Below are positions 1-11,539 of a DNA stretch of 64,000 nt, one piece after another. This DNA comes from Trichobilharzia regenti (Eukaryota > Platyhelminthes > Trematoda > Strigeidida > Schistosomatidae), in the NCBI GenBank assembly GCA_944472135.2, contig OX235264.1, forward strand, positions 124,525,809 through 124,589,808, given 5' to 3'. The stretch's first letter is position 1; each line of letters opens with the position of its first letter. The translations under genes were made by a program, and so were the position numbers. The notes beneath the pieces were generated by a model. The model made no database searches, had not been told where the DNA came from, and saw only the letters and a program-made list of their open reading frames with translations.

Positions 1-430
1 AACAGAGAGTGAGTTTATAAAAAGATGTTACCATCATGTCATACAAACTTCAAACCTTCATTAACAGCTGTCTCCGCTCAATACTCAAGATCAGATGGCC
101 AGAAAAGATCAGCAACAGGGATCTCTGGGAGCGAACCAAGCCAGCAGGAACCGATTGTGAAACAAATCTGCAGGAAGAAATGGAGATGGATTGGCCATAC
201 GCTGAGGAAACCATCAAGTGACATCACTAGACAAGCCTCGAGTGGAACCCGAAAGGGAGGCGGCGAGTTGGTCGTCAGTGCAAGGGTGACTTGGAGGAGG
301 TTATGCGAGGAGGAGATGAAAGCATGTTGACAGACCTGGAGCAGGGTGAAAAAGTTGTCAGAAAACCGAAGGCAATGGAGGTGCGCAGCTGAAGCCCTAT
401 GTTCCTCTAGGAACTAAAGGATACAATAAT
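1..430 (+). mobile_element. RTE-type LINE, 3' end
   Basis: This is the 3' terminal piece of a non-LTR retrotransposon, cut by the window edge. Two frames carry the conserved C-terminal RT region: residues reading KLQTFINSCLRSILKIRW in one frame, then KKWRWIGHTLRKPSSDITRQA in another, so there is at least one frameshift. It ends with the family's usual 3' end (GAAGCCCTATGTTCC followed by AATAAT repeats), which recurs at 20390 and 45250. It is a dead copy. Assignment to the RTE clade (schistosome SR2-like) is by family resemblance. Confidence 0.88.
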
Positions 431-645
431 AATAATCATGTCATACAAAAAAATTCAATAATAGTATTCAATAACAATATGAATAAACTTGGAATTATAC
501 CTGAAATAGAAGGAGGAAATGGAGAGGTTACTTCTGTGTACATAAGCCGGGGTTTTCCAACTGGATAACTAAGGCCGCCTCGGAGATGCAAAGTATACGG
601 AAGCTAACCGTTTTCTGGAAGCTCCTTTTGACTTAGTAGATAACT
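431..645. other. No recognisable feature
   Basis: This stretch is AT-rich between a LINE tail and a Penelope fragment. I see no coding frame or repeat that I can name. Confidence 0.5.
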
Positions 646-649
646 TTTA

Positions 650-1440
650 ATAAATTCTCCTTACAGATACTGAGTGACCAGTGTTGAAAATTTGTTCAGT
701 TACAACGCTCCTTGCTTATCCATTGTTACCCTTTCGTAGCTCAGCAGGATAGAGTTCTTTAATTCTTTTAGATAAAACACGTAGCGAACAACCTATATAT
801 CTCTCACCTTCCATGTGAGCAAGTAAATTGGTAAGTACACACAGAAGTGGTCGAATGCGAGATTTAATCTTTGGAGATTTGAAGAACAATGAGCGATACG
901 AAAGTACCAGTCGTAATGTAGCAGCAGGGAGTCAGATATTCTTCTCTTTAGTATATTGGCTAGAAAGTTGGCTTCGAATTCCACATTCATGTATAGCATC
1001 TTCTTCTGTTTAGAGATGAAGAGTTCTCTGTTTGCTTCGGGACTTATGAGTTTATCTATAAAACAGGAAGGATCGCCATTCCCAAGTGGTGAATCCCTCG
1101 ACAGAATGATCTCTTTTTCTACTGATTCAAAGCTACAGGTTCTTCGGATTCAACTAGCAAGAGATAATATTAAGCTCCTCTTGAGACTGATGGGTACCCA
1201 ACTATAAACGTTTGTTAACTTGCCCTTCTACGTAGGCTTTCTGTGTGCTAGCCTGTTCAAAGTTACATCAGTCTTCTTTGTAAGTTGAACTCCCAGAAGT
1301 GAGATTGTCCGTCCGGTTTATAATTCATTTGTAAATTTGATGACTGGGTGACAGCTATTCAAAACTTGAAGGATATCATTTAGGTCAACTTTGTTATTAC
1401 AAGTGATAAAATTGTTATCAACGTACTTCTTGTACAAAAA
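650..1440 (-). pseudogene. Penelope-like element fragment (RT C-terminus to GIY-YIG)
   Basis: Read on the minus strand, the three frames hold pieces typical of a PLE. A motif-C-like KYVDNNFI lies near 1430-1400. RT thumb/linker text follows, ending in a 68-residue open stretch (999-793). The degenerate remains of the GIY-YIG region are near 830-740. Stops and frame changes are frequent, so it is inactive. The CYLPIYLLTWKVRDI-type text resembles the start of the endonuclease in other copies but lacks the clean YIG motif. Confidence 0.7.
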
Positions 1441-1790
1441 ACAATTTTCGATTATTGTTTCCTCTCTTTTTCATGTCTTGATTTGTATTGTCCATAATCT
1501 GATAAAAACTATGGATTCTTCTGATTACTACCATTCAGAAAAGTAACATTTCCAATTTCCTTTTCACATACATGTTGACTGTTTATGCCACACACATACA
1601 CACGCACACACCTTTAACTGGTCATTCTTCTCCTTCACGTCAAGTATTCTATCTACCTGGTAGCTAACCATATGCCTACAAATCTTGGACGCATTCATAG
1701 ATGAATTGTGTTCATAATTCAGGCATCATTTAAAATGTATACACAGACAAAAAATCAGTATTTCAACACTAAGTAATTGATTTTTGGGCA
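1441..1790. other. AT-rich spacer with a CA-rich tract
   Basis: There is a short degenerate CA/CACG tract near 1588-1612. Nothing else is recognisable. Confidence 0.5.
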
Positions 1791-1799
1791 CCTTTCAAT

Positions 1800-3305
1800 G
1801 TACGATGGCACGTGTCAGGTGATTCACAACGGAAAACTCGGTGAAGAAACCTTTCAAATGAATTCAGGACTAAGACAAAGCTTACTATCACCGATGATAT
1901 TTCTAACTGTTGATGGAATGGATTATGCTGTAGAGCATGAGTGACAGTGAGAAGATTAGAATAATCTGGACCGATAGGAATACTTTAAAAGATTTGATTT
2001 ATATTTGATGTCACATAAACTCAAAGAATTACCGGTGGAAACCAATAAAATGGCTGAAGAAGGAGGCGACAAAGGCGGAACTTCAGATGAACATAGAGAA
2101 GACATATGTTATGAAGATAACCAACCAACCAACAACAACATCAACCAGTACCAATCACAATCAACATGGGGAGGTTACAGTAGGCAGTACTGTTTCAACC
2201 GCAGGTGACAGAACGGATGCAGATAGCAAAGTCAACCAGAGTCGGAAAGACAAAACAGATCTTCATCACTCAGAAATCTTCTGTTGTCACTCAGCACACT
2301 GAAAATCTTTCGGATTTTCAGCCGAGGTGTTAAGTTTGTCACTTTTTCTGCATGGATCAGAAACTTTGTTTCTACGTCACAAAAATCATTTCTAACAGGC
2401 CACTGCAGACTTTTATCAACAGCTGTAACGTTTGCTGGTTCCTCATTGAAGTTCGAATTCGCCGGCGAGAGGGAATGAGCAAAAAGAAACCATGGGATCT
2501 GACCAGTCAAAAACCTTTCAATCAACAAATATTCTGAAGAAAACGGAGATGGATTGGATTCTGTTATGTACTCGTCGCCGATTTATTGTTTTGGTCTGGT
2601 CGAGAATTTAATAGTCCTGACGCAAGAAGGCGGAAATCAGAAGACCACTAGGTTTGCGATGATACTTCTATTTTCCAAACACAAGGAGAATGCAAAAGTG
2701 GTATCACACCAAAGTAAGTCGAGTCACACAAGATTGTGTGAGCGAAATATATATGACCATCCAGACAAGTGTGTGAACAAATCAATAGACAGTCTTAACA
2801 TGAATGGCTAATTATAATGGAGTGTTGATCCAAATATACATAGCAAAATATAGCAGACATGTCAACAACCACCATATATGGATATATGTCACCAAGCAAC
2901 GGACTGTCAACAAACACTTATATTATATATAATATAAGGGGAATATACATTGTTAAAGAAGACAGGTTTAGCAAAGTTAAATGGTCACAGACTAAGCGAG
3001 CAAACAGAAAGAGAGACCACCATACACACACACACATATATATATGGGTATATATCAGATACACGCTGATGAAACCATTAGGTCACACCACTCTCTTAGC
3101 CATTGTTCGTGTAGATCCCGAATGGGAAACGGAGAGTTGATCTATCGAAGATAACTTGGAGGAGATTGTGTGACGAGGAGATGCGGGATTATGCGCAATA
3201 GTAGGACCAGTCAAAGAGGATCGCATAAAATGGGATAAAACGAAGATGTTTTATTGAAATCCTGTGTTTCACTTGGAACCCAATGGACAATAATAGAATA
3301 ATAGT
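1800..3305 (+). mobile_element. RTE-type LINE fragment split by a solo LTR
   Basis: Degenerate RT text runs from about 1800 (residues near the VRQGCLLSP region) through the HKLKEL..TNKMAEE segment at 2010 and the LQTFINSC segment at 2410. It reaches the conserved KRRWIG motif at 2540-2556. The coding text then stops at an insertion and resumes at 3058 with HTLMKPLGHTT. It runs on through the EEIV..EEM region to a 3' end resembling other copies (about 3260-3300, ending in AATAATAG). The RTE copy was therefore present before the LTR inserted. Confidence 0.82.
2562..3057. mobile_element. Probable solo LTR (496 bp) in an RTE LINE
   Basis: The segment begins TGTTATG and ends TATATATCA, giving TG...CA ends. 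It is flanked by GATTC (2557-2561) and GATAC (3058-3062), a 5-bp target duplication with one mismatch. It interrupts the conserved WRWIGHTLR codons of the host LINE exactly. Its first ~200 bp match, in inverse orientation, the element at 53370-53729. It contains no coding region and has a short CA/TA microsatellite near the right end. Which strand is sense is not known. Confidence 0.75.
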
Positions 3306-4290
3306 AATATTCTCAGTTTACAGCTTTTTTCAAAATTAAATAAAGAATCTTTTTATTTTCAGATTTCGTCAAAAACCTACTCATAGGTTACTAGCTCCCT
3401 GATCATTCATTGAACTACGCTGTAATTTGGAGAATTCTAGCTCCCTCAGTTCATGATATAGGGCTACCTTCAAGTACTACCTTTGATGGGCATCCAGTCC
3501 ATCCTGATACATGACAGACCCATTGGGCACAACTCACTACACCTTGACAGGTATTCATTCAGTGGCCGTCAGTGAACTGGGGATTGATATATTTAGGTTA
3601 CGACATTTGTGGAAATTTGGATAAATCCCATGGTGAACAAGCTTGGATTCGTCAACCGGCAGTTTTCAGGTTCGACTGATGGTTAGGTCGTGTGTGTGTG
3701 TGTGCTATTTAAGAGTTCCAAGGTAGAACGAGACGACCGTATCAATTTTCCGTGTTTTTAGTGATCTTTATAACTGATGTTGGTCCGTGACGAAATCGAA
3801 CAACCGAATTTAATCCGATCCCTACAAATCTTGTTGTCCGAAAAGTCTTTTGGAGAACTGGTGTATCTTTCACACATATAACTACAGACATTTCGTTGTC
3901 AGTCTGGATGACTTATTCACTATTTATCAAGGGCTTTCATACTTGTTAAGTAATCAGTTAAAGCTTTTCATCATAAATAAAGTGAACACCAGTTGATATA
4001 AATTCCCTGTTTAAAAAGATTACAACAATATGAAACGGAAATAAATAGATGAGGAGAATCACATGGTATCATTTTATTTCTTTGGTATTTTTCCGGTTCC
4101 ACAAAACTCACATTATTTTTATTGTATACGCAGATCAATTTATAATGCGCTAAATGTCAATCAACAAAAGACACCAAAATAGCACATAAAATGCGATCAA
4201 AATATTTTTTCTATTTATCATTCCTTGCTTTCTGAGCAAAATATATGCATTGATGTTCTGGTAGTTTCATTATGTGTCTATTGATTGACG
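3306..4290. other. Unassigned spacer
   Basis: No gene is visible. A GT run lies at about 3693-3703. The part from 4090 to 4290 directly follows the PLE reading frame on the minus strand and may be its 3' untranslated tail. Confidence 0.4.
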
Positions 4291-4292
4291 AT

Positions 4293-4817
4293 TCACTGGA
4301 AGAGCAGGCACCCTTTTAAAAATTCTCTGGCATTCTTGTTATTTCCTTTGTCTAATATTTGAACGCTGGTGGTCCCAGTCGAATTGATGTCCGTGTTTGT
4401 CTGTATGTAGTGCTGTGAGGGGATGGATATCATGTATTTGACGGCAAGCTCATGTTTGTGGATACGAAGACGAAAGGGTTGTCCACTATCGCCAATGTAG
4501 AGTTTTTCACAGGTGTTACAATTTATTTTGTAAATGACGATGTTGGTTTTATCTTCTTTCGTTATTGAGTCTTTTGGTTGATACAGAGTCAAGTGAGTGA
4601 AGTTATTTTGTTGGTTTGTGTACGACTTCATTCGTAAAGGTTTGAAGAGTCTTGCAGTGATTCCTGAGATGTCTTTTATATATGGTAAGGAGATTTTTTT
4701 TCGTGTTTTCCTTGGTGGCTTTTGATTTGATAGGTTAACTTGAGGATATATGTGTTTTGATGAAATTCCGTGGATATCTATTCTCTTGGAAGACATCCAC
4801 GAGATATCTTTCTTCAA
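4293..4817 (-). pseudogene. PLE GIY-YIG endonuclease domain fragment
   Basis: This 174-residue open segment starts at an internal Met and belongs to the RT-GIY-YIG polyprotein of a Penelope element. The endonuclease core is visible at about residues 92-128: IVIYKINCNTCEKLYIGD, then SGQPFRLRIHKHELAVK. It has the paired Cys before LYIG, the catalytic-type Arg in RLRIHKH and the C-terminal NAREFLKGCLLFQ motif shared with copies at 15.3 and 46.3 kb. In PLEs this domain nicks the target DNA to prime reverse transcription. Upstream codons lie in other frames, so no complete protein is made. Confidence 0.85.
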
Positions 4818-5345
4818 GTTTCCTTAAGGTGGGTGCACTGCAATGAGTCCTGGCCCTCTTGAATAGTGTTTGTGTGTTATTGGATTGTTTTTGTTCTTTT
4901 AATTATTTTTTCTGAATGAGTTGATTTTCTATAAAGGTGAGTTTCTAATTCTCCCATGGCTGTTCGCTTGACTAAGACGTCCCAAAATGGGATTTTGTTC
5001 TCGAATTTGATGTCATTGAAGACTTTGTTTATAAAGTTGCAAGTTTGGATCTAACTCGTTTCCTTTGGTTATTATAACTTGGTGATCTACGTAACGTGTA
5101 CAAATTTTGGTTTTGATCTTTGGTTGAATTATGTTTTCGAGCCTTTGCGCCACTTCTTCTACAATCAAACACGATATTGGTGATCCCATGAGTGTTTCGT
5201 TAATGGAATTATCAACATATTTAAATTAAGAATTATCTACTTTTTGTACAGGATCTTCAAGTAAAATGGTATTCAGCAGTACGTCATATGACGCTGTATT
5301 GATCCTTCTGAAGCAATAATCAAATTCCTACGATATTTTTTCTTC
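4293..5345 (-). mobile_element. Penelope-like element (RT plus GIY-YIG), minus strand
   Basis: Coding text runs right to left. A motif-B-like segment (NETLMGSPISCLIVEEVAQ) lies near 5210-5150. The motif C position reads YVDH rather than YVDD near 5095-5085. RT thumb text follows (FWDVLVKRTAMGELETHLYRKS) near 4985-4910. A 174-residue open segment at the end contains the GIY-YIG endonuclease. Frame changes near 5045 and 4825 break the gene. The 5' end and RT motif A are missing, so this is a 5'-truncated, inactive copy. Confidence 0.85.
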
Positions 5346-5670
5346 ATTTTAAATGAGGTGCTGTGCATTCTCTTGAACTAAAACTGTTGTCCAGTTCATG
5401 TAGCTATCCAAAAACACAGTTCACTGATTCAAACAGTAAGAAATGGAGAAGCGTTTTTTTCGGCATTATACCGGATGCAAATGTAGGTCACCCGGTGATT
5501 TAAACATGCCTCCAGTGAAATCAGTGTCACCTTCTTTATGTTCTCTCACTGTAATTGCTGCCAAAGTTACTTGTCAATTTGTACACAGAATCAGAATTAA
5601 AATGATTAAGGTATCTTTAAGCCTTTGATTTTACCAAAGACCATGTTATCCGAAAGTCAGCGTCACAGTG
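5346..5670. other. Unassigned spacer
   Basis: No named feature. Part may be the degenerate 5' portion of the neighbouring Penelope copy. Confidence 0.35.
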
Positions 5671-5671
5671 G

Positions 5672-5902
5672 TAGAATACTCACCGACCACGCATGTGGTC
5701 CTGGGCTCTATCCCCAGCCGACAAGGCACTCCTTTAACTTGCTCAGCCAGTAACAAGACTTGTAAAGATGGAAGGTCTGGCTGGGCATGAGACTAGGAAA
5801 CCCATCTCGTAAAAATAAACACTATTGTTATCGGAACTGCAAGCCTCTAGCTTGAAGCCCTGTGTTCTATTGGGAATATAAAGGAATAAGAAAAATGTTA
5901 TC
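5672..5902 (+). mobile_element. SINE group D (tRNA-like head, RTE-like tail)
   Basis: The head looks tRNA-derived: an A-box-like TGGTAGAATAC near 5673 and a B-box-like GGGCTCTATCCCC near 5703. The body follows. The 3' end reads GAAGCCCTGTGTTCTATTGG, very close to the 3' terminus of the RTE LINE copies in this window. The shared tail suggests that the LINE machinery moved this SINE. Related copies lie at 21455, 33525, 35495 and 59430. Confidence 0.75.
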
Positions 5903-5972
5903 CGGCAAAATAAACTATGGTACCGTCTTATTCTGTACAAACCATTGTTCTTGTTTCATTCAACTTCGAAAG
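5903..5972 (+). repeat. Piece of a PLE terminal repeat
   Basis: The text around TATGGTACCGTCTTATTCTG resembles the terminal repeats of the PLE at 13.4-15.1 kb (ATGGTACCCCTTTATTCTGC near 15043) and the solo copy at 29620. It is short and diverged. Confidence 0.5.
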
Positions 5973-5984
5973 GCGGGATAAGTG

Positions 5985-7205
5985 TATCAGTTATTATTAT
6001 TATTGCTCCCTTGGGTTCCTGGTGGAACATAGGGCTTCAACTGCACGTCTACACTCGCTTCTGTCTTCTGCAGTACTTTTCATCTGCATCCATATTAGTC
6101 CATACTGTTTCAACTCCTATTCACACTATCTCCTCCACGCCACCCTAAAACTGACGTCCCACTTCCCGCTTCCCTTTCGGGTTCCACTCGAGCAGTGGCC
6201 TGACGCGCGATGTCAACCAGCGGTCTCCTTAGCGAGTTTCCAATCAATCTTCACTGCATATTTGTTGGGCGATTGGTTATTGTTTTGTTTGTTAGTGACC
6301 ATAGTTTCTTGGTGGTGATTCTTTCCAGCCCGGCCATCTGATCTTCAGTATAGAGTCAGCGAAGACAGTTTTTGATGAAGGTCTGCATCGCAACCTGTTG
6401 GAAATATTCTTTGTGACCCGCCCGCCAAGTTTCTGATCCGTATAGAAGAACTGATTGACTTGACGTGCTTGACGAATCCACGTCCGACCGAATTTTGTTG
6501 CTGATTCTGAGTAATGCAGATTTCCAGATTGGTTTCAGGTTGATGAGTGAATGTGTTTCTCGCCTTCCCGATTCTCGCTCGATTTGACATCCTCGTCCGT
6601 TCCTCCTGTAGTTTAGGCAATACTCTCTAGATAAGTGAATGAAGTAATCTCTTTCAAATCCCTCCGATTGATGGTGATTCGCTCTGGATGTTGCCAGTGT
6701 TGTTGCTGTTGTTGGTTGGTTGACTGTTTATTTTCATAACCTTCGTCTTGTCTATGTTCACACGGAGTCCTGTCTTTGCCAGCTACTTCTTCGACCAGTT
6801 TGTCGGTTTTCGCTTGTAAGTCTTCGATTTTGTATGACATCAGACATAAATCATCCACCCGCGAAATCCAGGTCTTCTAGGTTTTTCACGTCGGTTCACG
6901 ATAGATATCCCTGTATTCTCGTTTCCCACTGTCTGACACATAACCTAGTCCACCCTAATTATGAATATCATTGGTGATAATAAGCACCCTTGTCTGATTC
7001 CTGTGTTTACTCCAAATGCCTCGCCGAGTTTTCCGTTGTCGATCACTTGACATGTGCCGTTGTCGTACAGCTGTTGAATAAGGTTGATGAATATTTGGGC
7101 GCTGCACGCCGTAGTACTCGGGTCGTTTCCAAATTACTTCGTGGTCAACGCGGCACTGTCGAAGGCCTTCTCAATGTCTGTAAAGTTGAGGTAGAGGTTA
7201 CAGAA
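5985..7205 (-). mobile_element. RTE-type LINE, 3' half, minus strand
   Basis: It starts at the left with the reverse complement of the LINE tail (TATTATTATTATTG, then GAACATAGGGCTTC). Going right it reaches the WIGH region (about 6240), the LKEITSFTYLES segment (6660-6615), the YKIEDLQAKTDKLVEE segment (6830-6770) and the RT palm region. Near 7170 the codons for the DIEKAFDSA-type motif A are visible. Two open stretches (6620-6345, 6858-6613) overlap in different frames, showing frameshifts. It is a 5'-truncated, inactive copy. Confidence 0.82.
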
Positions 7206-8698
7206 ACTTCAACGAATAAATATAATAAAAATTCTATGTCTATGAATATAGCAGCAATAATAAAGTAATATCATTCAGTGTACGTGATCTGAGATTGCAT
7301 TCTTTACATCTACGCCAAAATTTTTCACATTAAAAAAAATTAACAAAATTATTTATTTTAATATTTGCTTTAAAATTCAACAATTCTTTCTAATCGTTTT
7401 ATGAATACAAATCTTCAGAGGAATTTACATTATTAAGGATACAAGAAGAAAACTCATTAATCTCTTCTCTTAATGATTTTGTTTATTTGAATAACGCTCC
7501 ACTTTAGTTTTCCTTTCCAATGAATTAATTAAACAAATATAGTTAGTTTAAAACACTGTTTAATATTAAATGTGTTAACTAAATGATGTTCATTCATCAA
7601 TGAAATTACTTCAAAATTTGTTAAATCTACAATTCTTTGGAATCAGACCATTTCTGAAAACAATTTAAACTGGTAAAATAACACGTAAGACTCATTGAAT
7701 TTCTTTTCAATGTTCAATAGAATCTAACAGAATAAACTGCCTTGGATACCTTTAAATTGATGCACCTTTGACAAGTTGGGTTTATCCGATAGTCTGAATA
7801 ATTACAGGACATATTTCATGAAGAAAGAAACTGTCTGATGGTTAAAGGTGATGGGAAAGATGCTGAGGTCCAAAGTTTCGTGCTTGTTATCATTCACTGG
7901 GAGGTATGGCGAGTCTGTAAGCTTGAGGGAGTTGATGTTACTACTGAAATTCGAACTCACATCACCCAATGATGGAGTCAAAGACGTCGTCACTGGCCTT
8001 TTTAGGTGAATGACTGAACTCTTGTATGACTGTGATGGACATATTGATTGATCACAAGGGTGTAGTTATAAAACTGCTGATATATGTGTCTCTGTGAAGA
8101 TTTGCGTTCACAAGAAGTATACGGCAGTGATTTCAACAAGGATAGTTCATCTAGTATCTCATGGTTGAATTGATTCAGCGACTAAATTGTCAGTTTACAT
8201 GCTTGTGAATCTGGGAGTTCTGTGTTCATTTATCAGTGGAAAAGTGGGTGGATCATTCCAAAGAAGTAAAATTTTGAAGTGATGTCGATTTTTGACAACT
8301 TCTAATAACTAGAAAATATCTTCTTCATTCCTTGAGTACTATGTGAGATGTGAAGTTCCAGGCTTTAAAGTTTTAATCGTAGTAATCTTGTTATCACAGG
8401 AATGCTAGCCTCACACCTAACCATCCATCATTTCAGGGTTTATTATCAACTAGGTAAGGAATAAAGGTGAGGTCGTAGAGAATAGAAGCCTCATCTCCAG
8501 CGTGAATAGCTAGCATCCTATCGGTGAACCATAGACACCTAATATTTCTTCATTCATTAGTTCTGAAATGTCAAGACGGAAACGTTTCCCTGTTAACTGT
8601 AAAGTCATCGTTTATGAATGCAGTCTGATTACCATTTCGTATGACTGTCTTCAATTTGTTTATTTATGTCTTATTTTGTACAATTTTGACCACGAATT
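7206..8698. other. AT-rich unique-looking sequence
   Basis: About 1.5 kb without a recognisable gene or repeat. The left part (7260-7740) is very AT-rich. No splice-bounded coding segment could be supported. Confidence 0.45.
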
Positions 8699-8699
8699 G

Positions 8700-8872
8700 A
8701 TGTCAGTCAGAGAACCACTGAAAACCACCAAGAAGTACTAGGCAGCTGTTTCATCCTAGTCTGAGAATCATCGGCAGTACGCACCCGCTGGAGCTCGAAC
8801 CCACGGACGTCTTGTTACAAGATAAGCTCGTATACCATTTAGCTACTGGGACCTGACCCAATGGCCCTATTA
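8700..8872 (-). mobile_element. SINE group B, minus strand
   Basis: From right to left this gives the tRNA-like head (GTCCCAGTAGCTAAATGGTA, then a B-box region reading GGGTTCGAGCTCC), the hammerhead-like segment (ACTGCCGATGATTCT ... AGGATGAAAC) and the common 3' motif ending in GTTCTCTGACTGACATCA. The ribozyme-like core is mutated here (CTGCCGATGA). Confidence 0.75.
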
Positions 8873-9003
8873 CCCATGAATTCTAACTTCTACTGATTTG
8901 TGATTTTTATGGGATTCTGATGTCATAGATACAATCAGATTTGTTGATTTATTTGTGATTTAAATTTCTGAGGTTAAGCAAGTGTGATCTGCTGTTACGC
9001 ATA

Positions 9004-9052
9004 TTGTGGTTGTTGCTGTTGTTGTTGTTGTTGACGTTGTCGTTCAGGTCAT
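9004..9052. repeat. TTG-rich microsatellite
   Basis: A run of imperfect GTT/TTG triplets that drifts into GTTGTCGTTCAGG. It has no coding meaning that I can support. Confidence 0.7.
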
Positions 9053-9164
9053 CGTTGTTCTTAGTCTGTCTTTTGTGTGTCTCTCTCAGTGTAGGTGATA
9101 ATTTCAAATGATCAGTTAGTTATAGTGTCGTGTTCTGGAGGCACATCCTAAACAACTCAGAGTA

Positions 9165-9530
9165 ACTATGTTGTTATTATTATTTCCTTTAGTTCCTAGA
9201 GGAGCATATGGGTTCAGCCCAAACGTTTCCATTGCGTTCAGTTATCTGAAAACGTTTTTACCTGGCTCCGCGTCTGCTTATAAGCTTTCATCTCCTCTTC
9301 AACTCACCTCCTCCTTCTCCTCCATGTCACACTGCCGCTTCTCATTCGGGTTTCGCCCGAGGGCCTGTCACTTAATGGTTTGTTTTCTCAGACTGTGGCC
9401 AATCCACCTCCATTTCTTCCTGCATATTTGTTGCACAGTTGGTTCCTGTGGGGTTAGTTCGCTCATTGCCAGAGATCCATGTAGCTGATCTTTTCTGGAC
9501 GGCCATCCGATACTGAGCGGAGTATTATAT
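9165..9530 (-). mobile_element. RTE-type LINE, 3' end, minus strand
   Basis: The reverse complement carries the WRWIGHSLRKQTIK-type motif (near 9410-9370), a downstream EEMKAYKQTRSQ-like stretch and the LINE tail (AGGAACTAAAGGAAATAATA) at 9185-9165. It is 5'-truncated near the LQ..TF..SC segment. The open frame on the opposite strand here is only its shadow. Confidence 0.82.
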
Positions 9531-9791
9531 TACTCACTATTGACGAAAACTTTTCCACCGTATTCCTAATTTTTCCATCTTTCAGTTTATCCATTATTCA
9601 GGTTATTAAATTTGAATAAAATTTTTGGAATAATTAAAAAGTAAAGAAATTGTTAAATTTATTTTGGAATTTGAATTTGAAAACAATCAAGATTTTGTCA
9701 TTCAAAATTCACTTAAATTCATTAAATGTTTAAATAATTACTACCGGCCTGAAAATAAGTAAAATGAAGTACATATTTTATTTTATATTTT

Positions 9792-9963
9792 TTTGATTAC
9801 AGCGTATCACCGTATTATTGGTGCAAGTATGGAATTTTCAGCATGTGATATCGGTAGTTCGAATTTCGCAGGCCGAACATTGATAACATGTGTGCGTCGG
9901 CAGGGAATCGAATCTCGGACCATTTGCATGGTCGGCGAGTGTCCTAACCACAATGCCACCTGT
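9792..9963 (-). mobile_element. SINE group C, minus strand
   Basis: The tRNA-like head lies at the right (GGTGGCATTGTGGTTAGGAC, B box near 9911), the body in the middle, and the 3' motif CATACTTGCACCAATAATAC followed by GCTGTAATCAAAAAA at the left. It is more diverged than the copies at 21228, 48060, 50640 and 51276. Confidence 0.75.
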
Positions 9964-10535
9964 TGACGATTGTCAACAGGGTAGCAATCAAAGGCTTCAT
10001 GTGGATCGCTTTCAATCATCTGACATCAATTGAGTGCGCATTATGATGGCGTGTCACCTAGCACAGTGGCAATATTAAGAAACTTGACTGCGATTGAATT
10101 CAGTTTGCATTAGACCCAAGGACTAGACGTTTGACACAAATTACTTCCTAGTGTCGAGGCAAACCATTTAAAACAAACACAAAAAGCTGTTAGTAAATCA
10201 GGATTTATTGAATTCATCAAATGTTGATAGAACTCTTCCTCAGCTGGATACTGTCTTCAAATACACGGATATAAATTTTGAGATGAAATACATTATGATT
10301 CAATTAACTTACTTAAGTAAACAATTAGTCATCAGTGAGTGAGAGAACTTGAATTTATCGACAATCCCTGATTGAATAATATTGATAATGAAAGTAATGC
10401 TAGTATTAGTAGTAATTATGTTAGAACGGGTTAAGATAAGGGTAATGATAAAAGTTAGTTTTAAATGAATCAGAAATAGTAATAATTACAGGTTGAATGA
10501 AATATCATTAATAATAATAACAGTTAATGCATAAA
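9964..10535. other. Unassigned AT-rich spacer
   Basis: No gene seen. Several simple AAT/TAG-rich stretches lie at 10380-10520. Confidence 0.45.
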
Positions 10536-10539
10536 AAAT

Positions 10540-11240
10540 CTAACCGTGGTGGATTCAGAGTGACCAACATTTTATTTTGTATTCAGAGACCTGATTTATA
10601 AACTCTAATTTCACAACTGTTCATAATTACAAGAACCTTCTTGTTGCTTCGTCTGTTGACAACAGTGAATGATTTGACTCGACGTCAGTATAATTTCCGT
10701 ACTCCACAAAATGCTTTTTATTGAACCTTTAGGCACTTTGACTTCAGCTTTTTTCAGCCACTTTGTCAAATGCTCCATTAGGTGAGTAGACAATCGCCTT
10801 TTTGTACGACCTATGTATATGTGTCATTCCACAAGCACTTTGAAAATGATAAAGACCGTGTGGGGAATCGTGGATTGTTGACTGTTCTTTCCCATATTTT
10901 TGAAGTACCCGCTTGGTGGTTGATGCTAAAGAAGACGAGTTTTACAGCATAATACGTTCTCTTGATAGCTTAATTTGACTAATTCTTGTACACATCATCT
11001 CTTTTGAACGGTGAATTGATATGCAGAAATGTCTTTGGAACTGTTTGAATATTTTTACAGGGGTGTTTCATAAAAAAATCTGCCATCAAATTTGTTTAAT
11101 CCCTAAGAAAGATTTCTGTGACTCATACGTACTACTGAAAAGCTTTGAGTAGTATATTGTGTGTGTGATGTCTTCTGTTAGATTCTTGAATAATGGAGCA
11201 AAGGATAAAGTTGGGAAGAGAGAGGAAATACAGATCCTTT
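10540..11240 (-). pseudogene. Penelope-like element 3' part, minus strand
   Basis: Reading right to left: RT-endonuclease linker text near 11050-10900, a degenerate GIY-YIG start (GLYHFQSACGMTHI) near 10860-10815, then the 60-residue open stretch 10793-10611. The YIG is changed (GMTHIHR). A second copy of the same subfamily, in the same orientation, lies at 51840-52160. It is inactive. Confidence 0.72.
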
Positions 11241-11539
11241 TGAAAGATTGTGGAAGACGTGTAAAAGTGAAGTGGTAATAAAAGGTTTTGTTCTAGGAAT
11301 TACCACCTCTATCAATCACATATTTGATTATATAAACACTTCTGCTGCAGAGGAACACACTGGCTTCTACTCTTCTGTTGTTGATGTTGTCGTTGTTGTT
11401 CGTTGTATTTCACTTGTCAATCTTCCTATCCAGTTAACATTTTGTTACTCAACTTTTCCAACTTCTGTTGTTTCTAATAACTTTTAAGTGGCGATATGCA
11501 ATTTTCATAATATTTTGCTAATTATTTATGCATTTTATC

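Noticed and set aside
5917..6318. Open stretch of 133 codons on the plus strand
   Set aside because: It is the antisense of the RTE LINE 3' end lying on the minus strand; the minus strand carries the conserved motifs.
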